From Alphaproteobacteria bacterium (GTDB lineage: Bacteria; Pseudomonadota; Alphaproteobacteria; Micavibrionales; Micavibrionaceae), in assembly GCA_030639165.1 (NCBI GenBank), contig DAOWDF010000281.1, positions 1-5,428 of the forward strand: a DNA stretch of 5,428 nt, given 5' to 3'. Both the position numbers and the translations under genes were made by a program. This document shows positions 1-5,428 of this stretch, in pieces. Each line of letters begins with the position of its first letter. Positions within the stretch are counted from its first letter, which is position 1. Under the pieces are notes generated by a model. That model did no database searches. It saw only the letters and a program-made list of their open reading frames with translations, and was not told the DNA's origin.

Positions 1-1079
1 AATATGCTGAGCCAGAATGGTACGCCGATATTTGGCTGACAATAGTTTGGGTATCATATTTGCTGGTTTTCATGATGACAGTGATTAAGCGTAAAGAGCC
101 GCATCTATATGTTGCGAACTGGTTCTTTATGGCGTTTATTATAACTGTTGCGGTGCTGCATTTGGTGCATAGTATTTCTGTCCCTGTTGAGCTTTTTGGC
201 GCAAAAAGCTACTCCGCTTTTTCTGGCGTACAAAGCGCAATGATACAATGGTGGTATGGTCACAACGCGGTTGGATTTTTCTTGACTGCTGGTTTCTTAG
301 GTATGATGTATTACTTCATACCAAAACAAGCTAATCGTCCAGTTTATTCTTATAGACTTTCAATCATTCATTTTTGGTCACTGATTTTTATCTATATATG
401 GGCAGGGCCTCACCATCTGCATTATACAGCGCTTCCTGATTGGGCGCAGACTTTGGGTATGACGTTTTCTATTATGTTATGGATGCCTAGCTGGGGTGGT
501 ATGATTAACGGAGTGATGACTTTATCGGGCGCATGGAATAAGCTTCGCGAAGACCCTATATTACAATTCATGGTCGTTTCTTTAGCTTTCTATGGAATGT
601 CAACATTCGAAGGGCCATTGATGGCAATTAGATCAGTTAACTCTTTGTCTCATTATACAGACTGGACAATTGGTCACGTGCATTCAGGCGCGCTTGGTTG
701 GAACGGCTTTATCACTTTTGGCGCTCTTTATTACATGGTGCCAAAATTATGGGGACGGGAGCGCATGTATTCTACAAAGCTTATCAGCGTCCATCTTTGG
801 GTGGCTACAATTGGTATAGTATTTTACATCTCTGCTATGTGGGCATCAGGCATTATGCAAGGCCTAATGTGGAGATCATATGATGAGATGGGCTTCCTTC
901 AATATTCATTCGTTGAGACAGTGCAGGCCATGAACCCTTTCTATATAATTCGCGCAATGGGTGGTCTTTTATTCCTGAGCGGAGCATTGGTCATGACGTA
1001 TAACATCTGGCGCACTATTCGCGGTGATGTCAACGTCAAGGAGCATGGTAATTTGCAAGCAGAAGGAGCTGTAGCATGA
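1..1079 (+). CDS. ccoN: cbb3-type cytochrome c oxidase subunit I (catalytic), 5'-truncated by window edge
   Basis: Catalytic haem-copper subunit of cbb3 oxidase, an inner-membrane protein that reduces O2 to water and conserves energy by proton pumping. The reading frame is open from the first bases (first full codon at 3) to TGA at 1077-1079, giving 358 residues. The family is usually about 470-490 residues, so roughly the first quarter, including the start and the first haem b histidine, lies outside the window. Seen directly, in fragment numbering: WWYGHN with the CuB ligand His87; Tyr131 six residues before the His137-His138 pair in AGPHHLHYT, matching the Tyr cross-linked to a CuB histidine in this family; and GHVHSG with His225 (haem b3) and His227 (low-spin haem b). 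Multiple hydrophobic helices run throughout. All visible active-site residues are intact. A TTG or ATG near 60-72 should not be taken as the start, because the homology continues upstream. The stop overlaps the ccoO start (ATGA). Confidence 0.98.
   Translation, partial: YAEPEWYADIWLTIVWVSYLLVFMMTVIKRKEPHLYVANWFFMAFIITVAVLHLVHSISVPVELFGAKSYSAFSGVQSAMIQWWYGHNAVGFFLTAGFLGMMYYFIPKQANRPVYSYRLSIIHFWSLIFIYIWAGPHHLHYTALPDWAQTLGMTFSIMLWMPSWGGMINGVMTLSGAWNKLREDPILQFMVVSLAFYGMSTFEGPLMAIRSVNSLSHYTDWTIGHVHSGALGWNGFITFGALYYMVPKLWGRERMYSTKLISVHLWVATIGIVFYISAMWASGIMQGLMWRSYDEMGFLQYSFVETVQAMNPFYIIRAMGGLLFLSGALVMTYNIWRTIRGDVNVKEHGNLQAEGAVA
1063..1068 (+). promoter_or_regulatory. Ribosome binding site for ccoO
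   Basis: AAGGAG lies seven bases before the ccoO ATG at 1076 and inside the last codons of ccoN. It supports that start over other ATG codons. With the ATGA overlap it suggests that ccoO is translated by its own ribosome recruitment together with coupling to ccoN. Confidence 0.8.
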
Positions 1080-1819
1080 GCTTGTTAGATAAGCATAAAA
1101 AACTGGAGCGTAACTCTCTGCTTTTATTGGGTATGACTGTCGTTGTTATACTGATTGGCGGTATTGTTGAAATTGTTCCTTTATTTAGAATGGAAACAAT
1201 TATCGAGCCTGTTGAGGGTATGCGCCCTTATACACCGCTAGAGCTTGCAGGACAAAATATTTACATGCGTGAGAATTGCTCGGTTTGCCACTCTCAGCAA
1301 ATCCGCCCGCTTCGTGATGAAGTTGTGCGCTACGGCCACTACTCACTCGCTGCAGAAAGCATGTATGATCATCCGTTTCTTTGGGGATCTAAGCGAACAG
1401 GGCCAGATTTAGCTCGCCTTGGTGGAAAATATTCAGATGCTTGGCATGTTGCGCATATGATAGAGCCACGCGATCTTGTACCTGAATCTGTTATGCCTTC
1501 TTACAGTTTCCTAATGCGCAATGGTGCAAAGCTTCACAATATTGATAAACACCTGAAAGCCTTGCGCGTTGTTGGTGTTCCTTATAGTGATGATATGATC
1601 GCTAATGCCAGAATAGATGCAAATATTCAGGCTATTGGTGATGATGTGGCTGACACTGATGGGCTTGCGAAGCGTTATGGCGATAAGGTTAATGCACGTG
1701 ATTTCGATGGTCAGCCTAACCTTGTTTCTGAAATGGATGCTTTAATAGCTTACTTGCAAGCACTTGGTACATTTGTTGATTTTGAATCTGTAAAAGATGT
1801 TGAGGGGGGAGCGCAATGA
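1076..1819 (+). CDS. ccoO: cbb3-type cytochrome c oxidase subunit II (monohaem cytochrome c)
   Basis: Membrane-anchored monohaem cytochrome c of the oxidase. It passes electrons from CcoP to the haem b centre of CcoN, with its haem domain on the periplasmic side. The 247 residues match the usual FixO length. One N-terminal helix spans about residues 14-35 and acts as an uncleaved anchor. The haem c site is CSVCH (Cys68, Cys71, His72), followed by the family blocks HSQQIRPLRDEVVRYGHY and FLWGSKRTGPDLARLGGKYS. Met140 in VMPSY is the expected second axial haem ligand. The family often has HSQM where this protein has HSQQ, a small change away from the haem ligands. The start is fixed by the ATGA overlap with ccoN and by a good upstream AAGGAG. 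The stop at 1817-1819 overlaps the ccoQ ATG in the same ATGA manner. Confidence 0.98.
   Translation: MSLLDKHKKLERNSLLLLGMTVVVILIGGIVEIVPLFRMETIIEPVEGMRPYTPLELAGQNIYMRENCSVCHSQQIRPLRDEVVRYGHYSLAAESMYDHPFLWGSKRTGPDLARLGGKYSDAWHVAHMIEPRDLVPESVMPSYSFLMRNGAKLHNIDKHLKALRVVGVPYSDDMIANARIDANIQAIGDDVADTDGLAKRYGDKVNARDFDGQPNLVSEMDALIAYLQALGTFVDFESVKDVEGGAQ
1802..1811 (+). promoter_or_regulatory. G-rich ribosome binding site for ccoQ
   Basis: GAGGGGGGAG lies just before the ccoQ ATG at 1816, within the last codons of ccoO. Its GGAG end (1808-1811) is only four bases from the ATG, while pairing through the earlier G residues gives more usual spacing. The six-G run also forms a G_GGG_GGA heptamer in the ccoO frame (see findings). 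Confidence 0.6.
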
Positions 1820-1986
1820 TTGAGCTAATCCTTGATTTTCTAGCGGCTAATGCCGGAATGATCGGTTTGATATTTTTCTTTATCTTTTTTAGCATCGTAG
1901 GAGTTTGGACATTTCGCCCTAGCGCTAAAAGTGACCATATAAAACACAGCCTCATTCCTTTGGAGGAGAACAGTAATGACCAATGA
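1816..1986 (+). CDS. ccoQ: cbb3-type cytochrome oxidase small subunit CcoQ
   Basis: Small single-helix membrane subunit that stabilises the cbb3 complex, especially the association of CcoP with the CcoNO core. It is only 56 residues, so it is easily missed by length cut-offs. Translating from ATG 1816 gives a short N-terminal segment, a strongly hydrophobic helix at about residues 13-33 (rich in Phe, Ile and Gly), then W-T-F-R-P and a charged tail ending in P-L-E-E-N-S-N-D-Q. The helix, the WxFRP-like turn and the acidic end are the usual CcoQ layout, and the position between ccoO and ccoP is diagnostic. The start overlaps the ccoO stop (ATGA), and the last 11 bases overlap the start of ccoP. 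Similarity of such a short protein is weak alone; the call rests on form plus position. Confidence 0.93.
   Translation: MIELILDFLAANAGMIGLIFFFIFFSIVGVWTFRPSAKSDHIKHSLIPLEENSNDQ
1962..1968 (+). promoter_or_regulatory. Strong ribosome binding site for ccoP
   Basis: GGAGGAG is seven bases from the ccoP ATG at 1976 and is the best Shine-Dalgarno match in the window. It lies inside ccoQ (codons for Leu-Glu-Glu) and decides the ccoP start, which overlaps the end of ccoQ by 11 bases. Confidence 0.85.
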
Positions 1987-2872
1987 TAATAATGAAAATA
2001 AAGATTCAAAATCCAATAAGGATATTGATGAATTTACAGGCATAGAGACTACTGGCCACGATTGGGACGGTATTAAAGAGCTTAATAACCCAGCTCCTCG
2101 TTGGTGGTTGTGGGTATTTTATGTCTGCGTTATATGGTCTGTATGGTATTGGGTTATCTACCCAGCTTGGCCAATATTGAGCGGAAATACAAAAGGTACA
2201 TCTGGATATACTCAGTTTAAGGAATTAGCAGCAAGCCAAAGCGAAATAGTAGCGCGCCAGCAAGTCTATTTGGATAGGTTTGAAAATGGTTCACTTAATG
2301 AAATAATGAATGATCCTGAATTATATGCTTTCGCAATGGCGGGCGGTAAATCCATGTTCAAGGATAACTGCGCAACATGTCACGGAACAGGAGCATCAGG
2401 AAGTGAAGGCTATCCTAATCTTAATGACGATGACTGGCTATGGGGCGGAAGGATATCTGATATTCAGCAAACAATTAGCTATGGTATCCGCGCTGATAAT
2501 GATGATACACGCATATCGCAAATGCCTGCCTTTGGTAAGGAAGGCTATTTAAAGAGCGAAGAAATTGAAGCCGTTGTTGATTATGTATTGAGCCTTTCTG
2601 GCAGTGATATAACATCAACGAATGAGCACGGGAAAACTATATTTGCGCAGCAATGTTCTGCTTGTCACGGTGAAAATGCTAAAGGCCTGCAAGAATTTGG
2701 TGCTCCTAACCTTACTGATAAGATCTGGCTATATGGTGGTGATCGCGAGGATATATTCAATACAGTCTATAACTCCAGAGCTGGTATGATGCCTGCTTGG
2801 AAAGATAGGTTAGATGAAAATACCATTAAGCAGTTAAGCATCTATCTTCACCAATTAGGCGGCGGGGAATAA
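1976..2872 (+). CDS. ccoP: cbb3-type cytochrome c oxidase subunit III (dihaem cytochrome c)
   Basis: Dihaem membrane cytochrome c, the electron entry subunit of cbb3 oxidase. It has 298 residues, the normal FixP length. The N-terminus is hydrophilic and very rich in Asn, Asp and Lys. It is followed by the FixP_N signature with DGIKELNNPAPRWW at about 31-44 and a transmembrane helix at about 43-64. Two periplasmic class I cytochrome c domains follow: the first has CATCH (Cys132, Cys135, His136) with Met183 in SQMPAFG as the likely axial ligand; the second has CSACH (Cys227, Cys230, His231) with Met272 in GMMPAW. Each domain carries the conserved PNL and WLWGG or WLYGG segments. The start follows a strong GGAGGAG and overlaps ccoQ. 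The gene ends in tandem stops, TAA then TAG (2870-2875), just before the only real intergenic gap in the operon. Confidence 0.98.
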   Translation: MTNDNNENKDSKSNKDIDEFTGIETTGHDWDGIKELNNPAPRWWLWVFYVCVIWSVWYWVIYPAWPILSGNTKGTSGYTQFKELAASQSEIVARQQVYLDRFENGSLNEIMNDPELYAFAMAGGKSMFKDNCATCHGTGASGSEGYPNLNDDDWLWGGRISDIQQTISYGIRADNDDTRISQMPAFGKEGYLKSEEIEAVVDYVLSLSGSDITSTNEHGKTIFAQQCSACHGENAKGLQEFGAPNLTDKIWLYGGDREDIFNTVYNSRAGMMPAWKDRLDENTIKQLSIYLHQLGGGE

Positions 2873-2917
2873 TAGCCTCCTGCATTCAAATACGGGCGGC
2901 GATGAGAAGAATTTGTT
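2873..2917 (+). other. Intergenic gap between ccoP and ccoG
   Basis: This 45-base spacer is the only non-overlapping junction in the window and separates the oxidase structural genes from the assembly genes. It begins with a second in-frame stop (TAG) and ends with GAGAAGA at 2904-2910, seven bases before the ccoG ATG, the likely ribosome binding site. An imperfect stem can be drawn from 2859-2866 with 2876-2883 (six Watson-Crick or wobble pairs outside the centre, one C-C mismatch, two G-T wobbles, nine-base loop). No run of T follows it, so it is not a convincing terminator. I see no clear -35/-10 pair and no TTGAT-N4-ATCAA FNR-type site here, so ccoGHI is most simply read from the upstream promoter. 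Confidence 0.6.
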
Positions 2918-4327
2918 ATGACCCAAGATATAAAATTATTCGAGGCACAGGAAAGAATCTATCCTAAGCGCGTTTGGGGTAAATACCGTAAGCTTAAATG
3001 GCTAGCGATGATTGTTACTTTAGGTATTTATTACCTAACCCCATTTCTTCGTTGGAATCGTGGGCCTAATGCTCCTGATCAGGCGGTTTTCATTGATCTT
3101 AGCAATGCCAAGGCATATTGGTTCTGGATTGAGATATGGCCACAAGAAGTCTATATCATAACTGGAATCCTGATATTATCAGCCATAGCTCTTTTCTTTG
3201 TCACCAGTCTTTTCGGCCGCGTTTGGTGCGGTTATTTCTGCCCGCAAACTGTATGGACTGACCTGTTTGTCTGGGTCGAGCGTATTATTCAGGGCGATCG
3301 CAACGCCCGTAAAAAATTACGCGAAGGTAAGTGGAGCTTTGATAAGCTCAAGAAGCTAGCCATCACCCATTTTATATGGCTTGTCATAGGGTGGTGTACC
3401 GCTGGATCATTCGTACTTTATTTTAACGATGCGCCAACATTAGTGCGCAGCTTCTTTGAGTTTGATGTCTCACCAACGGTAATGTGGTTTATTGTTGGCC
3501 TTACATTTAGCACTTACATAATGGCTGGATTTGCCCGCGAGCAAGTCTGCACCTATATGTGCCCCTATGCCCGTTTTCAATCAGCAATGTTTGATGCCGA
3601 TACTTTAATCATTGGTTATGATGAGCATCGCGGAGAAAAACGTGGCAAGCATAAAAAAGGCACTAGCTGGGAAGGGCGTGGGGCTTGCGTAGATTGTAAG
3701 CTTTGTGTTCAAGTCTGCCCCATGGGCATTGATATTCGCGAAGGCCTGCAAATGGAGTGCATAGCTTGCGGATTATGCGTGGATGCTTGCAATAATATAA
3801 TGGATAAAGTCGGGCAGCCACGCGGACTTATTCGCTATGACACTGTAAACCGTATGGAAGCAGAGAAGCATGGAAAGAGCGAAAAATTTAGGTTTTTGCA
3901 GCCACGCACTATATATTATTCATCAACCTTAATTGCTGTTGGTTTGGTTATGCTTGTATCTCTAATTAAGCGCACAGTGCTTGAGCTTCATGTTCTGCAC
4001 GACCGTAATCCTTTATTCGTTCAGCTTTCAAGCGGTGAAATACGGAATGGCTATATTATAAAAATACTTAATAAAACTCACGAGCATCGCACTTATACGC
4101 TAGCTATGGATGGCCTAGAAAATGCGCATATAATGGTGAAATCCGCAGGCCAGATAGCTTCTGATAATCTATATGTTATGGCAGACAGTATTGGCATGTA
4201 TCATGTTTTTGTAAGCGCCGAAGTTGATCCCGCCAATCCTCGTGATATAGTCTTCACTCTGAAAGATAATGATAGCAACCTACAAGACACATATGATGCG
4301 AGCTTTATTAGCAAAAGAGGTAAATAA
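2918..4327 (+). CDS. ccoG: CcoG/FixG iron-sulfur membrane protein (copper reductase for cbb3 assembly)
   Basis: Polyferredoxin-like inner-membrane protein needed for cbb3 biogenesis. In Rhodobacter, CcoG was shown to reduce Cu(II) to Cu(I) for the copper supply route, so the same role is inferred here. The 469 residues are typical. Helices lie at about 28-46, 78-96, 150-169, 187-205 and 335-352. Two CxxxCP motifs sit at helix ends (Cys104/Cys108 in WCGYFCPQT, Cys211/Cys215 in CTYMCPYAR). A cytoplasmic dicluster ferredoxin region has Cys257, 260, 263 and 267 and then Cys281, 284, 287 and 291, enough for two [4Fe-4S] clusters. After the last helix a beta-rich region of about 115 residues corresponds to the Ig-like FixG C-terminal domain on the periplasmic side. 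All expected cysteines are present. Its TAA stop shares one base with the ccoH ATG (TAATG). Confidence 0.97.
   Translation: MTQDIKLFEAQERIYPKRVWGKYRKLKWLAMIVTLGIYYLTPFLRWNRGPNAPDQAVFIDLSNAKAYWFWIEIWPQEVYIITGILILSAIALFFVTSLFGRVWCGYFCPQTVWTDLFVWVERIIQGDRNARKKLREGKWSFDKLKKLAITHFIWLVIGWCTAGSFVLYFNDAPTLVRSFFEFDVSPTVMWFIVGLTFSTYIMAGFAREQVCTYMCPYARFQSAMFDADTLIIGYDEHRGEKRGKHKKGTSWEGRGACVDCKLCVQVCPMGIDIREGLQMECIACGLCVDACNNIMDKVGQPRGLIRYDTVNRMEAEKHGKSEKFRFLQPRTIYYSSTLIAVGLVMLVSLIKRTVLELHVLHDRNPLFVQLSSGEIRNGYIIKILNKTHEHRTYTLAMDGLENAHIMVKSAGQIASDNLYVMADSIGMYHVFVSAEVDPANPRDIVFTLKDNDSNLQDTYDASFISKRGK
4316..4320 (+). promoter_or_regulatory. Ribosome binding site for ccoH
   Basis: AGAGG ends six bases before the ccoH ATG at 4327 and lies inside the last codons of ccoG (Lys-Arg-Gly). 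It supports the TAATG start of ccoH. Confidence 0.6.
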
Positions 4328-4809
4328 TGTCAGAACACTCAACAGCTACTAACTCCCCAAAAGATTCCAGCGGTAAATTGATATTGCTGTATTTTGTAAT
4401 GTTTTTCGGATTTATAGCTACTATGGACGGGATATTTGTTTATATGGCTATAAGTACTCAGACAGGTGTTGTCACCGATCAAGCCTATGAGAGAGGTCTT
4501 GCCTTTAACGATATAGTAGAAAAAGCTAAATCACAGCCATTGTTAAACCAAACAGCGAACTACGAAAGCGGAGTTTTGCGCTGGAAATTAGCTGACGATG
4601 ATAATAATCCTTTAACCAGCACCATTGTAAGCGCAAGAATAATTAGACCAGTTCAAGATGGCTATGATCATGATATAACCTTAGAACATCAGGGAAATGG
4701 TATATATGAGGTGCATTTAAATCTACCGTTACAAGGACGTTGGCGCGCTAAATTGATCAGCAAATGGGATGATAAGCAATATCAATCTACATTTGAGTTT
4801 ATAAAGTAA
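4327..4809 (+). CDS. ccoH: CcoH/FixH cbb3 oxidase assembly protein
   Basis: Single-helix membrane protein of the FixH family. It is needed for stable cbb3 assembly and is reported to interact with the oxidase and with CcoI-dependent maturation. The 160 residues match the family. After a short polar N-terminus (about 1-16), one hydrophobic helix spans about 17-42 and carries MFFGFIATMDGIFVYMA. The FixH signature VTDQAYERGLAFN follows at about 49-61. The rest is a periplasmic beta-rich domain ending in the conserved L-x-G-R-W-x-A-K-L stretch at about 135-143. There are no cysteines, so I see no haem or metal site of its own. The gene is AT-rich (about 38% GC over 4501-4800), like the upstream genes. 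Its stop overlaps the ccoI ATG by one base. Confidence 0.95.
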   Translation: MSEHSTATNSPKDSSGKLILLYFVMFFGFIATMDGIFVYMAISTQTGVVTDQAYERGLAFNDIVEKAKSQPLLNQTANYESGVLRWKLADDDNNPLTSTIVSARIIRPVQDGYDHDITLEHQGNGIYEVHLNLPLQGRWRAKLISKWDDKQYQSTFEFIK

Positions 4810-5428
4810 TGACGGAATATAGCGGCTATGAAAGCTTAGCCACCTTGAATGTAAACGGAGAATATGAGCTATCCGTCCTTGTCGGTGGAGTTCATTGCGC
4901 TGGCTGCATTCAAAAAATTGAATCCACGCTTTTAAAGGAAGCTGATATTACAAATGTAAGGCTTAATTTCTCTACTGGGCGTTTATCTATGAGCTGGAGC
5001 GGTGATGCGGCATTATCTAACAGCTATGTACAAAAAATCGAAAATCTAGGCTATAGCGTTAAGCCCTATGATTCCGATACTCAAAAATCTGACATCATAG
5101 TCCAAGAGCGCTTTTTGCTTCTATGTCTTGGGGTGGCTGGCTTTGCGATGGGCAATATTATGCTGCTCTCGGTCGGGTTATGGGTGACAACGATCGAGAC
5201 TATGGGCATGGCGACCCGCGATTTCATGCACTGGATTTCTGCGGCCATAGCCCTGCCGACTATTATGTTTTCAGGCCGCCCGTTTTTCCGCTCCGCCATA
5301 AAAGCCTTAAGCAACGGCCATACCAATATGGATGTGCCTATCTCCCTCGCTTTGGTTTTAGCAAGCGCCATGAGCTTGTTCGAAACTATCAATCACGGCG
5401 AGCATGTATATTTCGACTCCGCCGTAAT
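4809..5428 (+). CDS. ccoI: CcoI/FixI copper-transporting P1B-type ATPase, 3'-truncated by window edge
   Basis: Cu(I) P-type ATPase that exports copper across the inner membrane for the CuB centre of CcoN. The frame opens at ATG 4809 and stays open to the window end (206 complete codons); full-length family members are about 700-820 residues, so roughly a quarter is seen. An N-terminal heavy-metal-associated domain at about 20-86 contains GVHCAGC with copper-binding Cys30 and Cys33. A first helix spans about 100-126. The FixI-typical block TRDFMHWISAAIALP with SGRPFFRSAIKAL at about 136-167 covers the second helix, and TNMDVPISLALVLASAMSL at about 172-190 the third. The CPC, DKTGT and TGE motifs lie beyond the window, so activity cannot be judged. 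No good Shine-Dalgarno precedes the ATG; the TAATG overlap with ccoH suggests coupled reinitiation. Base composition rises sharply after about 5100 (see findings). Confidence 0.96.
   Translation, partial: MTEYSGYESLATLNVNGEYELSVLVGGVHCAGCIQKIESTLLKEADITNVRLNFSTGRLSMSWSGDAALSNSYVQKIENLGYSVKPYDSDTQKSDIIVQERFLLLCLGVAGFAMGNIMLLSVGLWVTTIETMGMATRDFMHWISAAIALPTIMFSGRPFFRSAIKALSNGHTNMDVPISLALVLASAMSLFETINHGEHVYFDSAV

Noticed and set aside
60..72. TTG or ATG codons near 60-72 as the start of ccoN
   Set aside because: The frame is open back to base 3 and the upstream codons (AEPEWYADIWLTIVW) match the normal CcoN interior, so the gene is cut by the window edge and does not start here.
281..291. Unusual cysteine spacing in the second [4Fe-4S] motif of CcoG, where the last Cys (residue 291 of the protein) is followed by Asn instead of Pro
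   Set aside because: Positions given are protein residues. FixG proteins commonly lack Pro after the last Cys of this second motif (often Asp), so this is within normal family variation.
698..883. Plus-strand 61-codon open frame inside ccoN
   Set aside because: It lies wholly within the ccoN coding region, whose active-site motifs and family-like sequence run straight through. The alternate translation shows no recognisable domain.
1716..2043. Two minus-strand open frames (97 and 67 codons) across the ccoO-ccoQ-ccoP junctions
   Set aside because: They are antisense to three overlapping, well-supported genes, have no family features, and look like by-products of AT-rich coding sequence.
2310..2552. 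Plus-strand 80-codon open frame inside ccoP
   Set aside because: It is out of frame with the first haem domain of CcoP, whose CATCH motif and axial Met are clear in the main frame.
2873..2917. FNR/Anr box or separate promoter for ccoGHI
   Set aside because: No TTGAT-N4-ATCAA-like palindrome and no convincing -35/-10 pair is visible in the gap. The usual oxygen-responsive site would be upstream of ccoN, outside the window.
5081..5392. Minus-strand 103-codon open frame near the window end
   Set aside because: It is antisense to the ccoI frame, which is open to the window end and matches FixI helices closely. The higher GC here lengthens antisense open frames.

Overview
The window is one continuous plus-strand operon for the cbb3-type (high oxygen affinity) cytochrome c oxidase and its assembly factors. 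The order is ccoN (5' end missing), ccoO, ccoQ, ccoP, ccoG, ccoH and ccoI (3' end missing). Gene order, protein lengths and motifs fit the classical fixNOQP-fixGHI arrangement of Alphaproteobacteria. Base composition is unusually AT-rich for that class: ccoH is about 38% GC by hand count over 4501-4800. An AT-rich alphaproteobacterium is my best guess, but I cannot name a genus from these bases.

Layout: positions 1-1986 hold ccoN, ccoO and ccoQ, and ccoP runs from 1976 to 2872. These four encode the structural enzyme: the haem b/b3-CuB catalytic subunit, a monohaem c subunit, a small single-helix subunit and a dihaem c subunit. A 45-base gap (2873-2917) is the only place where neighbouring genes do not overlap. 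After it come ccoG (iron-sulfur membrane protein), ccoH (single-helix assembly factor) and ccoI (copper P-type ATPase), which serve copper supply and assembly of the oxidase. No stretch over 300 bases lacks a gene, and I see no RNA gene, mobile element, repeat array or CRISPR.

How it works together: electrons from the bc1 complex or soluble cytochromes enter through the haems c of CcoP and CcoO and pass to the haem b/b3-CuB site of CcoN, where O2 is reduced. CcoI moves copper toward the periplasmic side for the CuB site. CcoG is a membrane-bound copper reductase and CcoH stabilises assembly. Junctions are tight (ATGA twice, an 11-base overlap, TAATG twice), so translation is probably coupled. 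The operon promoter and any FNR/Anr site would lie upstream of the window. ccoS, which usually follows ccoI, would lie downstream.

Nothing here looks like an undescribed system. The most unusual signal is a step in base composition inside ccoI: the N-terminal metal-binding part resembles the rest of the operon (about 40% GC), while the membrane part from about 5100 onward is about 52% GC with clearly higher third-position GC. The other observations are minor translational-architecture features.
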